This document shows positions 8,969-18,253 of a DNA stretch of 64,000 nucleotides, piece by piece. The notes below the pieces were generated by a model. That model saw nothing but the letters and a program-made list of their open reading frames with translations. It ran no database searches and was not told the DNA's origin. The stretch is from assembly GCF_040717445.1 (NCBI RefSeq), contig NZ_JBFEFL010000001.1:930001-994000 (forward strand), in the 5' to 3' direction. Made by a program: the position numbers and the translations under genes. The stretch comes from Qipengyuania sp. JC766. GTDB lineage: Bacteria > Pseudomonadota > Alphaproteobacteria > Sphingomonadales > Sphingomonadaceae. Position 1 is the first letter of the stretch, and every line of letters starts with the position of its first letter.

Positions 8969-9457
8969 ATGCCGGAGCCCGCCAACGAGCAGGCCGATGC
9001 GCCCGCACCGCGCGTCCAGCCCGAGGCCGCCCCGCCTTCCGAAGCTGCGGAGCCGAAACCGCTCGGCCGCAATCCGGTGGCACCGGGCGCGCGCCGCGCG
9101 CTGATCGTCGATGACAGCCGGATGGTCCGCCGGATCTCGCGCGGGCTCCTTGAAGGCTGCGGCTACACGGTCACCGAAGCCGAGAACGGCACCGAGGCGA
9201 TTGCCCGCGTGCGCGCCGACGGCATGCCGCAACTGGTGATGCTGGATTGGAACATGCCCGAAATGAATGGGCTGGAAACGCTGAAGGCCCTGCGCGAAAA
9301 CGCGGGCGACGCGATGCCGCGGGTCCTGTTCTGCACCACCAATTCCGACTCGCTCGACATCCACAAGGGGATCGAGGCAGGCGCGCAGGAATGGATGGTG
9401 AAGCCGTTCGACAAAGCCGCGCTGGAAGCGAAGCTCGAACGGATCGGCGCCATCTGA
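8969..9457 (+). CDS. Single-domain (CheY-like) response regulator
   Basis: The protein has a 40-residue Pro/Ala/Glu-rich N-terminal tail, then a full receiver domain: RRALIVDDSRMVRR with the acidic pair, the phosphoacceptor Asp in QLVMLDWNMPEMNG, the switch Thr in LFCTTNSDS and the conserved Lys in WMVKPFDKA. There is no output domain, so it probably signals by protein contact, as in chemotaxis or stalk/cell-cycle phosphorelays. The kinase is not in the window. The ATG at 8969 has no good ribosome site; GGGAGG at 8926-8931 is instead 7 bases before an in-frame ATT at 8939, so translation may start further upstream, or depend on coupling to the preceding gene. Confidence 0.85.
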   Translation: MPEPANEQADAPAPRVQPEAAPPSEAAEPKPLGRNPVAPGARRALIVDDSRMVRRISRGLLEGCGYTVTEAENGTEAIARVRADGMPQLVMLDWNMPEMNGLETLKALRENAGDAMPRVLFCTTNSDSLDIHKGIEAGAQEWMVKPFDKAALEAKLERIGAI

Positions 9458-9494
9458 GCTTGCCGCCCGAAGATGGCGGGGACGCGCGGCGCCC

Positions 9495-10394
9495 CTAGCG
9501 GTCGAAGCGGACCAGTCCTTCGCGTTCCAGCTGCGCGATCGCGACCTGCTGCAACTGACCCGCGACCTTCGGTTCGATGCCGAGTTCGTGCGCGGCTCGT
9601 TCCCCGTCGCCGAACTTGCGCACGTCGTAACCGGTGATCTGCGCGAACACGACCAGCGCTTCCAGATACGATCCTTCCGCGCTCGCGTGGTAATGGTCGT
9701 AGCTCCAGAGATCGATCTGGTCGTAGGTGCGCCCGTCATACGGATTGGGATCGGCGATCTGCATGTCCATCGCCCGGTTCCACGCCTCGCCCACGGGTAT
9801 CACGCCGTCGATCGCGTCCGATGCCTCGTCGGCCCGGTCCAGTCCGCGCCGGACATCCATCGACATCGCGTCCACGGGCTGCCCGAACCAGTTGCCTTCC
9901 GGGCGATAGGCCTGGTCCGCCCTGCTCCAGGTCGCCATCAGCAGGACCCGGACATCGTCGTTGCGCATCTCGAACATCCGCGCCAGCGCCGGGGCATCGC
10001 GCAGGGTCGTGGTCGCGTCGCCCGGGTTCTGCGGATCGAGGACCGAGAACTGCTGCATGACTACCACGTCCCACGCCCGGTCGATCAGGTCGCGCCGCTC
10101 GTTCAAATGGAAGTCCAGCGTGGTCCCGCCGCGAAGCTCGTGCGCGACGCGCCACTCGATCCCGGCCTGCTCCGCGAATTTCGCGAAGAGGGCCGGGATG
10201 CCTCCCACGCCCTCCCCGTTTAAATCCTCGACGCTGTCCGGCCGGTACCGCAGCACGGCGGAGTTGGCGCCTTGCGTGAAGCTGTTGCCGATGAAGAGGA
10301 TCGTCTGAGGATCTGCCTCCTCCGGCTCGGCGAATGCGGGCGCGGCGTTCAGCAGCGCAAAAGCGGCGAGTATGGTCCCGATCAAGCGGTTCAT
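9495..10394 (-). CDS. Secreted SGNH/DUF4886-like hydrolase
   Basis: A 299-residue protein with a cleavable signal peptide (MNRLIGTILAAFALLNAAPAFA). The mature part opens ILFIGNSFTQGANS, where GNS stands in for the GDS nucleophile block of SGNH hydrolases, as in DUF4886-type proteins. A later VVVMQQFS and the C-terminal SYDHYHAS supply candidate catalytic Asp and His. Members are thought to be esterases or acetyl hydrolases; the substrate is unknown. Its ATG at 10394 overlaps the pgi stop codon, so it is the distal gene of a pgi operon, and it faces the response regulator tail to tail. Confidence 0.75.
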   Translation of the reverse strand: MNRLIGTILAAFALLNAAPAFAEPEEADPQTILFIGNSFTQGANSAVLRYRPDSVEDLNGEGVGGIPALFAKFAEQAGIEWRVAHELRGGTTLDFHLNERRDLIDRAWDVVVMQQFSVLDPQNPGDATTTLRDAPALARMFEMRNDDVRVLLMATWSRADQAYRPEGNWFGQPVDAMSMDVRRGLDRADEASDAIDGVIPVGEAWNRAMDMQIADPNPYDGRTYDQIDLWSYDHYHASAEGSYLEALVVFAQITGYDVRKFGDGERAAHELGIEPKVAGQLQQVAIAQLEREGLVRFDR

Positions 10395-11935
10395 TGACGT
10401 ACTCCTGCCAGGTCCAGAAGGGCCTGCGTGCTGGGATCGAAGGACCCGCCACCGCTCTCGATATCCTTCGCCATCTTCTTGCCGAGCTCCACTCCGAACT
10501 GGTCGAACGGGTTGATTCCCATAAGAACCGCATTCGCGAAAGTGCGGTGTTCGTGAAAGGCGATCAGCGCGCCCAGCGTCGGCGCGTCGAGGTCGTCCGC
10601 CAGCATCGTCGCGCTCGGCCGGTCGCCGGGAAACGCGCGCGCCGGGTCCGTCCCGTCCGCGCTCATGTTCCCGCCTTCCATCAGCGCCGCCCCTTGCGCG
10701 AAGCAGTTGGTCAGCAGGATCCGGTGGTGCGCCGGGTCGAGCGTGTCGCCCGGCGCGATGCTGGCGATGAAATCGACCGGCACCAGGTGCGTCCCCTGGT
10801 GCAGCAACTGGAACACCGCATGCTGCGCATCCGTGCCCACGCCGCCCCACGTAATCGGCGCCGTCGGCCCGTCCACGTCCTCGCCCGCGCTCGTCACCCG
10901 CTTGCCGTTCGATTCCATCTCCAGCTGCTGGAGATAGTCCGGCAGCAGGGCGAGCCGCTCGTCGTAAGCGAAGCAGGCGCGCGTCTGGCATCCGCGCAGC
11001 CGCGCATAATACTGGTCCGCGAATGCCGCCCGCAGCGGCAGATTGTCGCGCCCGTCCGTGTCGCGGAAATGCTCGTCCATCGCGCGCGCGCCGGCCAGCA
11101 TCGCCTCGAATTCGTCCCACCCGGCGGCCAGCGCGACCGGGAAGCCGATGCTCGACCACAGCGAGTATCGCCCGCCCACGCTCTCGCCGAAGGGCAGGAT
11201 CCGCGTCTCGTCCACGCCCCATTCGACCGCCTTGTCCGGACTGGCCGTCAGCGCGATCACACGTCCCCCCGGATCGGACACGCCGTTGTCCTCCAGCCAT
11301 TTGAGCGCGCTCTGCGCATTGGTCATCGTCTCGATCGTAGTGAAGGTCTTAGATGCGACCGCGATCAGCGTCTTTGCCGGATTACATTTCGCGAAGGCAG
11401 CTTCCAGCGCCAGCCCGTCGATATTGCTGACCACGTGGCAGTCGACCAGTTCCAGGTCCCGCGTCAGGGCGCTTACCGCCATGGCCGGGCCGAGCGCGCT
11501 CCCCCCGATGCCGATATGGATCAGGTGCTCGATCTCGCCCAGCGCGCCGGCATGGATCGCTTCGACCAGCAGCCGCATGCGCTGGTGGAGCGCCTGCGCC
11601 TCTTCCACCGAACTATCGGCACCGGTCCCGCGCTGGGCGGTGTGTTCCGCGGCGCGGCCTTCCGTCACGTTGATCGTCTCGCCCGAGAGCAACGCTCTAC
11701 GCTTGCCCGCGAAATCGCACGCCTGCGCCAGCTCCTCGAAACCGTCCAGCAGCACGTCGTCGAGATGGGTCTTGGACCAGTCGAAGCGGATCCCGCCCGC
11801 CGTCTCGCCCTCGCCCCATTCGAAACGCGTCGCCAGTTTCCCGACCCGGTCGGGGTCCGCATCGAACAGGGCGTGCAGGCCCTGTCGTTCGTGCCCTGCC
11901 AGTCTGTCGAGGATCGTACCAGCCGCGTCGCCCAT
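10391..11935 (-). CDS. pgi: Glucose-6-phosphate isomerase
   Basis: The 514-residue enzyme interconverts glucose-6-phosphate and fructose-6-phosphate. Visible family blocks are HIGIGGSALGPAM, the phosphate-binding VASKTFTTIETM, GGRYSLWSSIGFP, a catalytic His region in QLLHQGTHLVPVDF, and the C-terminal GINPFDQFGVELGKKMA with the catalytic Lys. The length fits the usual bacterial range. It is divergent from lepB, 48 bases away, and translationally coupled to the downstream SGNH-hydrolase gene by an ATGA overlap. Confidence 0.95.
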   Translation of the reverse strand: MGDAAGTILDRLAGHERQGLHALFDADPDRVGKLATRFEWGEGETAGGIRFDWSKTHLDDVLLDGFEELAQACDFAGKRRALLSGETINVTEGRAAEHTAQRGTGADSSVEEAQALHQRMRLLVEAIHAGALGEIEHLIHIGIGGSALGPAMAVSALTRDLELVDCHVVSNIDGLALEAAFAKCNPAKTLIAVASKTFTTIETMTNAQSALKWLEDNGVSDPGGRVIALTASPDKAVEWGVDETRILPFGESVGGRYSLWSSIGFPVALAAGWDEFEAMLAGARAMDEHFRDTDGRDNLPLRAAFADQYYARLRGCQTRACFAYDERLALLPDYLQQLEMESNGKRVTSAGEDVDGPTAPITWGGVGTDAQHAVFQLLHQGTHLVPVDFIASIAPGDTLDPAHHRILLTNCFAQGAALMEGGNMSADGTDPARAFPGDRPSATMLADDLDAPTLGALIAFHEHRTFANAVLMGINPFDQFGVELGKKMAKDIESGGGSFDPSTQALLDLAGVRQ

Positions 11936-11983
11936 CGAAAATTCCTTTTGCCTTGTCGCGCGTGCGGACTATCGACTGCGGCC

Positions 11984-12823
11984 ATGAATGCAACGACCGA
12001 TAGCGACATCGCCGACACCGGAAGCAAGAAAGCCAGGGAAGAGAAGAAGGAGGACAACTTTCTCGTCTTCGTCCTGAAGCTCGCCCTCATCGTGGTGGTG
12101 TTCCGCAGCTTCTTCTTCTCCCCGTTTAACATCCCGAGCGAAAGCATGCTGCCGACGCTGATGAACGGGGACTACCTCGTCGCGAGCAAGTGGAGCTACG
12201 GTTACACCAAGCATTCGATGCCCTTCAGCGCGCCGGTCATCCCGGGCCGCATCTTCGCCAGCGAGCCGGACCGCGGCGACGTGGTCATTTTCAAGCACCC
12301 GATCGACACCTCCGACTACATCAAGCGCGTTATCGGCCTTCCCGGTGACACGGTGGCGATGCGCGACGGCGTGGTGATCCTGAACGGAACGCCGCTGGAA
12401 CGCGAGCGCGCTCCGGACCTGCTCGTGCCGCTGAGCGACAATACGGAATGCCACCAGATGGCCCGGCTCGACACGCTGGATAACGGTGAGCCCGCCTGTC
12501 GCTACATGCGCTATCGCGAAACGATGCCGGGAGAAGACGGCGCGAGCTATTACACCTTCGATCTCGCCAACATGCCGCAGGACAATTTTGGGCCGATCGA
12601 AGTGCCCGAAGGCCAGATGTTCCTGATGGGCGACAACCGCGACAATTCGCTCGACAGCCGGTTCGCCGCGGCGCCCCGTGGCGGGATCGGTCTCGTCGAC
12701 CAGGACCTATTGGTGGGCAAGGCGCAGTTCCTCATGTGGTCGACCGACGGCAGCGCCAACTGGTTCCTCCCCTGGACCTGGTTCCAGGCCCTGCGCGGCG
12801 ATCGCCTGGGCACCGGGCTTTGA
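11984..12823 (+). CDS. lepB: Signal peptidase I
   Basis: This 279-residue membrane peptidase has one transmembrane helix (about residues 27-46: FLVFVLKLALIVVVF), then the catalytic Ser54 in IPSESMLPTL and the general-base Lys114 in SDYIKRVIGLPGD. The C-terminal box MGDNRDNSLDSR is complete. It removes signal peptides from exported proteins at the periplasmic face. The N-terminal 26 residues are charged and cytoplasmic. The stop overlaps the rnc start (TTGA). The lepB-rnc-era order is a widely conserved operon, which supports all three calls. Confidence 0.95.
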   Translation: MNATTDSDIADTGSKKAREEKKEDNFLVFVLKLALIVVVFRSFFFSPFNIPSESMLPTLMNGDYLVASKWSYGYTKHSMPFSAPVIPGRIFASEPDRGDVVIFKHPIDTSDYIKRVIGLPGDTVAMRDGVVILNGTPLERERAPDLLVPLSDNTECHQMARLDTLDNGEPACRYMRYRETMPGEDGASYYTFDLANMPQDNFGPIEVPEGQMFLMGDNRDNSLDSRFAAAPRGGIGLVDQDLLVGKAQFLMWSTDGSANWFLPWTWFQALRGDRLGTGL

Positions 12824-13494
12824 AGGGCGGCCTGTCAGGGGAAACGCGCGACTGGCTGAAGGATACGGGATTCACAGTCGCCGATGAAGGGCGCTGGGTC
12901 GAAGCACTGACCCACGGGAGCACCGGCGCATCGCGCGACTACCAGCGGCTCGAGTTCCTGGGGGACCGCGTGCTGGGCCTCAGCATCGCAGACTGGCTGT
13001 TCGAGCGGAGCGACGCGTCCGAGGGCGTCCTCGCCCAGCGCCTGAATGCGCTCGTCAGCAAGGCCAATTGTGCGGCCGTCGCGCGGCAGATCGGTGCATC
13101 CGCGCATATCCGCCTCGGCAAGCAGGCCCGCGACGATGGCGCGGCGGACAGCGACAATGTGCTGGGCGACATCATGGAATCGCTGCTGGGCGCCAACTTC
13201 CTCGATGGGGGGTTCGACGCCAGCCGCGCGCTCGTCCACGATCTCTGGCAGGCGCAGACCGAAGGCGAAGTGGGGCGGTCCAAGCATCCCAAGAGCGCGC
13301 TGCAGGAATGGGCTGCCGGAAACAGACGCGCAGGTCCCAAATACGAGCTGGTCGACCGCTCGGGCCCGGACCATGCCGCCCGCTTCACGGTGCGTGTCAG
13401 CATTCGCAATGTCGGCGAGGCGGAGGCGACGGCCGGCAACAAGCAGGAAGCGGAAACCGAGGCCGCGCGGATCTTCATGGAGAAATTCGGATGA
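12820..13494 (+). CDS. rnc: Ribonuclease III
   Basis: The 224-residue protein has the RNase III signature RLEFLGDRVLGL, the second catalytic acidic pair in GDIMESLLGANFLDGG, and a C-terminal double-stranded-RNA-binding domain (HPKSALQEWAAG through GNKQEAETEAARIFM). It cleaves double-stranded RNA in rRNA maturation and antisense turnover. I chose a TTG start at 12820 because it overlaps the lepB stop as TTGA and gives the expected length; no ATG exists near the N-terminus. The stop overlaps era by ATGA. Confidence 0.93.
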   Translation: MKGGLSGETRDWLKDTGFTVADEGRWVEALTHGSTGASRDYQRLEFLGDRVLGLSIADWLFERSDASEGVLAQRLNALVSKANCAAVARQIGASAHIRLGKQARDDGAADSDNVLGDIMESLLGANFLDGGFDASRALVHDLWQAQTEGEVGRSKHPKSALQEWAAGNRRAGPKYELVDRSGPDHAARFTVRVSIRNVGEAEATAGNKQEAETEAARIFMEKFG

Positions 13495-14396
13495 GCGACG
13501 AAACAGGCCAGCGATGCGGTGTCGTCGCGATCATCGGCGCGCCCAATGCGGGCAAGTCCACGCTCGTCAACCAGCTGGTGGGCCAGAAGGTGGCGATCAC
13601 CAGTGCCAAGGCGCAGACGACCCGCGCGCGGATGCTGGGCATCGCCCTGCACGAAAAAGTGCAGATGGTCCTGGTCGATACGCCGGGGATCTTCTCGCCC
13701 AAGCGCAAGCTGGACCGGGCGATGGTCAGCGCGGCATGGGACGGGGCGGAAGCGGCCGACGCGGTCCTCCTGCTGGTCGATCCGATCAAGCAGCGCCGGC
13801 ACGAACTGGAACCGCTGCTGGAAGCGCTCGGCCGGCGGCCGGAGCGCAAGATCCTCGTCCTCAACAAGGTCGACAAGGCGCGGAAGGAGCCCCTTCTCGC
13901 ACTGGCTCAGGAACTGGGCGACAAGGCCGAATTCACCGAGGTCTTCTTCGTCTCCGCGCTGACCGGCGACGGGGTTCCGGAAATGAAGGCGGCGATTGCC
14001 GGAATGATGCCGGAAGCCCCCTGGATGTACCCGGAAGACCAGGTCAGCGACGCCAGCGAACGCCTTCTGGCGGCGGAAATCACGCGCGAGCAGCTCTATC
14101 GCCAGCTGCACGAGGAACTGCCGTATGACAGCGCCGTGCGGCCCGAACGCTATATCGAACGCAAGGACGGCAGCGTGGAAATCCACCAGCAGATCGTCAT
14201 CGCCCGCGAAAGCCAGCGCCCCATCGTCCTCGGCAAGGGCGGGTCGCGCATCAAGGCGATCGGCGAGGCAGCGCGCGGCGAACTGAGCGAACTGCTCGGC
14301 GTGCCCGTGCACCTCTTCCTGCACGTGAAAGTCGAGGAAGGCTGGGCCGAAAGCCGCGAAGTGTACGAGGAAATCGGGCTGGAATGGAAAGGCTGA
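13491..14396 (+). CDS. era: GTPase Era
   Basis: This 301-residue GTPase has a G1 loop GAPNAGKSTL, G3 DTPGIF, G4 NKVD and G5 SALTGDG. The C-terminal KH domain has the LGKGGSRIKAIG loop and ends in the usual HLFLHVKVEEGWAE. Era binds the 3' end of 16S rRNA and helps assemble the small ribosomal subunit at the membrane. It starts inside the rnc stop codon (ATGA), so the two are translationally coupled. Confidence 0.96.
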   Translation: MSDETGQRCGVVAIIGAPNAGKSTLVNQLVGQKVAITSAKAQTTRARMLGIALHEKVQMVLVDTPGIFSPKRKLDRAMVSAAWDGAEAADAVLLLVDPIKQRRHELEPLLEALGRRPERKILVLNKVDKARKEPLLALAQELGDKAEFTEVFFVSALTGDGVPEMKAAIAGMMPEAPWMYPEDQVSDASERLLAAEITREQLYRQLHEELPYDSAVRPERYIERKDGSVEIHQQIVIARESQRPIVLGKGGSRIKAIGEAARGELSELLGVPVHLFLHVKVEEGWAESREVYEEIGLEWKG

Positions 14397-14441
14397 GCGG
14401 CGTATTATCGCCCGCAGCGTAACCTGACGGAGCTCCCCCCA

Positions 14442-14861
14442 ATGCGCCCGATCCTCACCACCGCCGCCTGCCTCTCCCTCGCGGCCTGCACCACCTACGG
14501 CGAAGGCCAGGACGAACGAGCCGAAGGCTGCCCCGCCTATGACAGCCGCAACTGGACGGCATGGATCGACCGGATGCCCGGACCGGGGTCGCGCCCGACA
14601 CTCAACATCAGCGGCGAGGTCGACATGCCCACGCCGGGCTACACCGTCCGGCTGGTGGCTGGCCCTGCCGATCGCGCGCAACCGCCGGGCCTTCGCTTCC
14701 GGCTGGAAGCGACCGCCTCGGACGGCATGGTGACGCAGGTGATCACCCCCACAGAAGTGCGCTACCGCGAACCCACGCCTTACAGCCGGATCCGCGAGAT
14801 CATCATCACGTGCGGCGACGGCACGCTGGCGACCATTCCCGACGTGATGATCACCGAATAG
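14442..14861 (+). CDS. Small hypothetical lipoprotein
   Basis: A 139-residue protein starting MRPILTTAACLSLAACTTYG; the lipobox LAAC marks it as an exported lipoprotein. The mature part is beta-rich, with the segment SRNWTAWIDRMPGPGSRPTLNISGEVD and a later Cys in IIITCGDGTL that could pair with the Cys in EGCPAYDS. I think similar proteins accompany sphingomonad genes without a known role, but no function is assigned. It follows era by 45 bases and ends 7 bases before the end of the convergent topA, with its terminator embedded in topA. Confidence 0.75.
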   Translation: MRPILTTAACLSLAACTTYGEGQDERAEGCPAYDSRNWTAWIDRMPGPGSRPTLNISGEVDMPTPGYTVRLVAGPADRAQPPGLRFRLEATASDGMVTQVITPTEVRYREPTPYSRIREIIITCGDGTLATIPDVMITE

Positions 14862-14868
14862 GCCAAAC

Positions 14869-17448
14869 TCAGTCCCCGGTCTTGGCCGGGGACTTTTTGG
14901 CCGCTGCCTTCTTCTTGGCAGGCGCCTTCTTCTTGGCGGCGGGTTTCTTCGCCGGGGCCTTGCGCTTCTTTTTCGCCGGTCCCTTGGCCACCCGCGCATC
15001 GATCAGTTCGATCGCCTGGGCTTCGGTCAGGTCTTCGGGCTTCACGTCCTTGGGGATCGTGGCATTGGTCGTCCCGTCGGTGACATAGGGGCCGTAGCGC
15101 CCGGGCATGACCTTCATTTCGGCGCCGCTGGTCGGGTGCTCGCCCAGCGTCTTGATCGGCTCCGCCTTCTGGCGCCCGCCACCCTTGCGATTGGCCGCCT
15201 GCGCGAGGATATCGACCGCCCGGTTCATGCCCACTTCGAACACTTCGCGCGTGTTCGACAGCTTGCCGTACTTGCCGTCGTGCCTGAGATACGGCCCGTA
15301 ACGCCCAATCGCGGCTTCGATCTCCTTGCCGGTTTCCGGGTGCGCGCCGACGATGCGCGGCAGGTCGAGCAGCTTGATCGCCCATTCCAGGTCGAAATCG
15401 TCGAGATCCTTGGGGATGCTCGCCCGTTTGGCTTCCTTGCCCTCGCCCATCTGGACGTAGGGACCGAAGCGTCCCGACTTGCGTTCGATTTCGAGGCCGG
15501 TTTCCGGGTGCTTGCCCATCGCACCTTCCTCGCCGCCGTCGCCGCCGTCCGCTCCGGGTTGGGCGAACCGGCGGGTGAACTTGCACTCGGGGTAATTCGC
15601 ACAGGCGACGAAGGCCCCGTAGCGGCCGCCACGCAAGTGCAGTTCGCCGCCTTCGCGGCCTTCCTGGTCGCAGAGCGGGCAATAGCGCGGCGGCTTCCCG
15701 TCGGCGCGCGGCGGGAAAAGGAAATCGGACAGGTACTCGTCGAGGACCTCGGTGACTTCGGAAGGCTTCTTCTCCATCACCTCTTCGGTCTTGGGCTTGA
15801 AGTCCTGCCAGAAGGCGGCGAGCAGTTTCTTCCATTCCTCGCGCCCGTCGCTGACCGTGTCGAGATCGTCCTCCATCCCGGCGGTGAACTCGTACGCCAC
15901 GTATTTCGGGAAAAAGCGCTCGAGAAACGCTGTCAGCAGCCGGCCGGATTCCTCTGCGAAGAAACGCTTCTGCTCCATGCGGACATAATCGCGGTCGCGC
16001 AGGGTCTGGATCGTGCTGGCATAGGTCGAAGGCCGACCGATACCCAGTTCCTCCAGCCGCTTGACCAGGCTCGCTTCGGAATAGCGGGGCGGCGGCTGCG
16101 TGAAATGCTGGTTAGCCTCGACTGCCTTCTTCGCCGGACAATCGCCCTTGTTGATGACCGGCAGCAGATTGTCGCCGTCGTCCCCGCCGTCATCCTTGTC
16201 GTCGAAACCTTCCTGGTAGACCGCGAAGAAGCCGGGGAACTTCACCACCTGCCCGGTCGCGCGCAATTCGTGCTGGCCGGTCCCGTCGCGCAGGGTGACG
16301 GTCGTGCGCTCGAGCTGCGCCGGGGCCATCTGGCTCGCCATCGCCCGCTTGAAGATCAGGTCGTAGAGCTTGCCCTCGTCGCCGGAACCGGCGCGGTCGC
16401 GCGTGAAGTTGGTCGGCCGGATCGCCTCGTGCGCTTCCTGAGCATTCTTCGCCTTCGTGCTGTAATGGCGCGGCTTTTCCGGGAGGTAGCGCGCATCGTA
16501 CCGGTCGCTGATGGCCTTGCGCGCGGCGCTGATCGCGCTGCCGTCCATCTGCACGCCGTCGGTCCGCATGTAGGTGATCGCGCCCGCTTCGTAGAGCGAC
16601 TGCGCGCAGCGCATCGTATGGCTGGCGGAGAAGCCCAGCTTGCGCGCGGCTTCCTGTTGCAGCGTGCTGGTGGTGAATGGCGGCGCGGGATTGCGCTTCA
16701 GCGGCTTCGTCTCGGTATCCTCTACCGTGAAGCGGCCCTGCTCTACCGCGGCCCTCGCCTTGTCCGCACTGCCCTTGTTGCCCAGGGACAGCTTTTCGAG
16801 CTTCTTGCCTTCGAAGCGGACGAGCCGCGCGTCGAATTCCGTGCCGTCCTGCTCCAGCTTCGCGATGACGGACCAGTATTCGTCGGCGACGAAGGTCTCG
16901 ATCTCGTGTTCGCGCTCGCAGATCAGCCGCAGCGCGACCGACTGGACGCGGCCCGCCGACTTGGCGCCGGGCAACCTGCGCCAGAGCACCGGGCTCAGCG
17001 TGAAACCGTAGAGATAGTCGAGCGCCCGGCGCGCGAGATACGCATCGATGAGATCGCCATCGAGGTCGCGCGGCCGCCCCATCGCCTCGGTAACTGCGCT
17101 CTTGGTGATCGCGTTGAAGGTCACCCGGTCGACCTTCTCGGGCAGCGCCTTGCGCTTCTTCAGCAGCTCGCGCACGTGCCAGCTGATCGCTTCCCCTTCC
17201 CGGTCGGGGTCGGTGGCGAGGACCAGCCGGTCCGCCTTCTTGGCCGCGTCGGCGATCTCCTTGAAGCGGCTCTGCTTGTCGCGATAGAGTTCCCAGTCCA
17301 TCGCGAAATCCTCGTCCGGGCGGACGCTGCCGTCCTTGGGCGGCAGGTCGCGGACGTGGCCGTAGGATGCGAGGACCTTGAAGTCCTTGCCGAGATATTT
17401 CTCGATGGTTTTCGCCTTGGCCGGCGATTCGACGATGACCAGTTGCAT
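14869..17448 (-). CDS. topA: DNA topoisomerase I
   Basis: The 859-residue type IA topoisomerase begins MQLVIVESPAKAKTIEKYLG (Toprim domain) with the acidic triad in ATDPDREGEAISW. The catalytic Tyr is in ITYMRTDG near residue 295. A four-Cys zinc motif (CPLC ... CANYPEC) follows near residue 590, then three C-terminal repeats containing GRYGPYV-like cores, and a Lys/Ala/Pro-rich tail of about 35 residues that should bind DNA. It relaxes negative supercoils. The end of the tail is encoded over a terminator for the convergent gene. It lies downstream of dprA, as in many alphaproteobacteria. Confidence 0.96.
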   Translation of the reverse strand: MQLVIVESPAKAKTIEKYLGKDFKVLASYGHVRDLPPKDGSVRPDEDFAMDWELYRDKQSRFKEIADAAKKADRLVLATDPDREGEAISWHVRELLKKRKALPEKVDRVTFNAITKSAVTEAMGRPRDLDGDLIDAYLARRALDYLYGFTLSPVLWRRLPGAKSAGRVQSVALRLICEREHEIETFVADEYWSVIAKLEQDGTEFDARLVRFEGKKLEKLSLGNKGSADKARAAVEQGRFTVEDTETKPLKRNPAPPFTTSTLQQEAARKLGFSASHTMRCAQSLYEAGAITYMRTDGVQMDGSAISAARKAISDRYDARYLPEKPRHYSTKAKNAQEAHEAIRPTNFTRDRAGSGDEGKLYDLIFKRAMASQMAPAQLERTTVTLRDGTGQHELRATGQVVKFPGFFAVYQEGFDDKDDGGDDGDNLLPVINKGDCPAKKAVEANQHFTQPPPRYSEASLVKRLEELGIGRPSTYASTIQTLRDRDYVRMEQKRFFAEESGRLLTAFLERFFPKYVAYEFTAGMEDDLDTVSDGREEWKKLLAAFWQDFKPKTEEVMEKKPSEVTEVLDEYLSDFLFPPRADGKPPRYCPLCDQEGREGGELHLRGGRYGAFVACANYPECKFTRRFAQPGADGGDGGEEGAMGKHPETGLEIERKSGRFGPYVQMGEGKEAKRASIPKDLDDFDLEWAIKLLDLPRIVGAHPETGKEIEAAIGRYGPYLRHDGKYGKLSNTREVFEVGMNRAVDILAQAANRKGGGRQKAEPIKTLGEHPTSGAEMKVMPGRYGPYVTDGTTNATIPKDVKPEDLTEAQAIELIDARVAKGPAKKKRKAPAKKPAAKKKAPAKKKAAAKKSPAKTGD
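14871..14898 (+). terminator. Intrinsic terminator lying inside the 3' end of topA
   Basis: AGTCCCCGG at 14871-14879 pairs perfectly with CCGGGGACT at 14886-14894 across a 6-base loop, and runs into TTTTT at 14894-14898. It sits 10 bases after the lipoprotein stop. On this strand it is a textbook terminator; the opposite strand has no T tract after the stem, so topA is not terminated by it. The same bases encode the last codons of TopA. Confidence 0.85.
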
Positions 17449-17539
17449 GGGAGTGGTTGAAGTCCTCTACGCGTATACGTGCATGTACGCGCGAAAGTGG
17501 GGTCGGGGAATCGCCCCCGTCAAGCGGCTTTGCGCATGA

Positions 17540-18253
17540 TCAGCTGAACACGTCCCCCAGTTCCTGCCGGTCGGTATGCACCAGGCTGTAGACCGCGACC
17601 CCGAAGGCGGCCGTAAGGACCGAGCTGATCGCATCCGCGAAAGCGGCCACGATTTCCGTGACGACCGGGGTGGAGGCGAAGGCGGAGCCCGCCCCGAAGA
17701 CGGCCGCCACGATGCCGAAGATCAGGAAGATCACCAGCCCGGCGAAAAATATCTGCCAGGAATGCCCTTCGGTGGCGCGCCAGCTGGCGCCCAGCGCGTC
17801 GGTCACCCCCTCGCCCGATCCGACCAGAAATCCCGGCGCGGCGCACCAGCGGGTGATCAGGATCAGGCCCGGGATGATGAGCAGGATGAAGCCGACGATG
17901 ATTCCCAGCAGCGACAGGATACTGAGCCCGATATAGGCCCAGATGCGGTTGCGTGTGTCGAACCGCATACCGGCGGTCTCCACCAGCTTTACGAGCAAGA
18001 AATAGCCCGCAATCACGCTGACGATGGCGGCGGATATCTGGAAGGCGACGCCTGCGGGGCCCGCAGTCCCGTCTATCGTGATCCCGCCGCCAAGGCCGAA
18101 GAAGGCTCCCTCGTCGTCCGCGAGACCGGCGACAAATCCTGCCGAATGCACTCCGCCGACCACGAGTACGAAAGCGCCGGCATAGGCGGCTGCCGAGCCG
18201 AGCAGGTCCATCGTCTGGCTCAGAAAGCCGGAAAAGTCGGCATCGCGTTTCAC
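17540..18253 (-). CDS. Hypothetical integral membrane protein
   Basis: The 237-residue protein has about five hydrophobic helices: near residues 17-37, 68-90, 105-135 (SILSLLGIIVGFILLIIPGLILI), 165-190 and 200-225. The central block with PGLILITRW and a following GASWRATEG resembles the glycerophosphodiester phosphodiesterase membrane-domain/YciC-like family, but I am not certain. No catalytic residues are evident. The GTG at 18253 overlaps the dprA stop (GTGA) and is preceded by GGGGGG, so it belongs to the plsY-dprA operon. Its role is unknown. Confidence 0.7.
   Translation of the reverse strand: MKRDADFSGFLSQTMDLLGSAAAYAGAFVLVVGGVHSAGFVAGLADDEGAFFGLGGGITIDGTAGPAGVAFQISAAIVSVIAGYFLLVKLVETAGMRFDTRNRIWAYIGLSILSLLGIIVGFILLIIPGLILITRWCAAPGFLVGSGEGVTDALGASWRATEGHSWQIFFAGLVIFLIFGIVAAVFGAGSAFASTPVVTEIVAAFADAISSVLTAAFGVAVYSLVHTDRQELGDVFS

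Noticed and set aside
17460-17500. Near-palindromic stretch around GCGTATACGTGCATGTACGC upstream of topA
   Set aside because: Imperfect alternating purine-pyrimidine run with only a 5-base stem; no supporting context.
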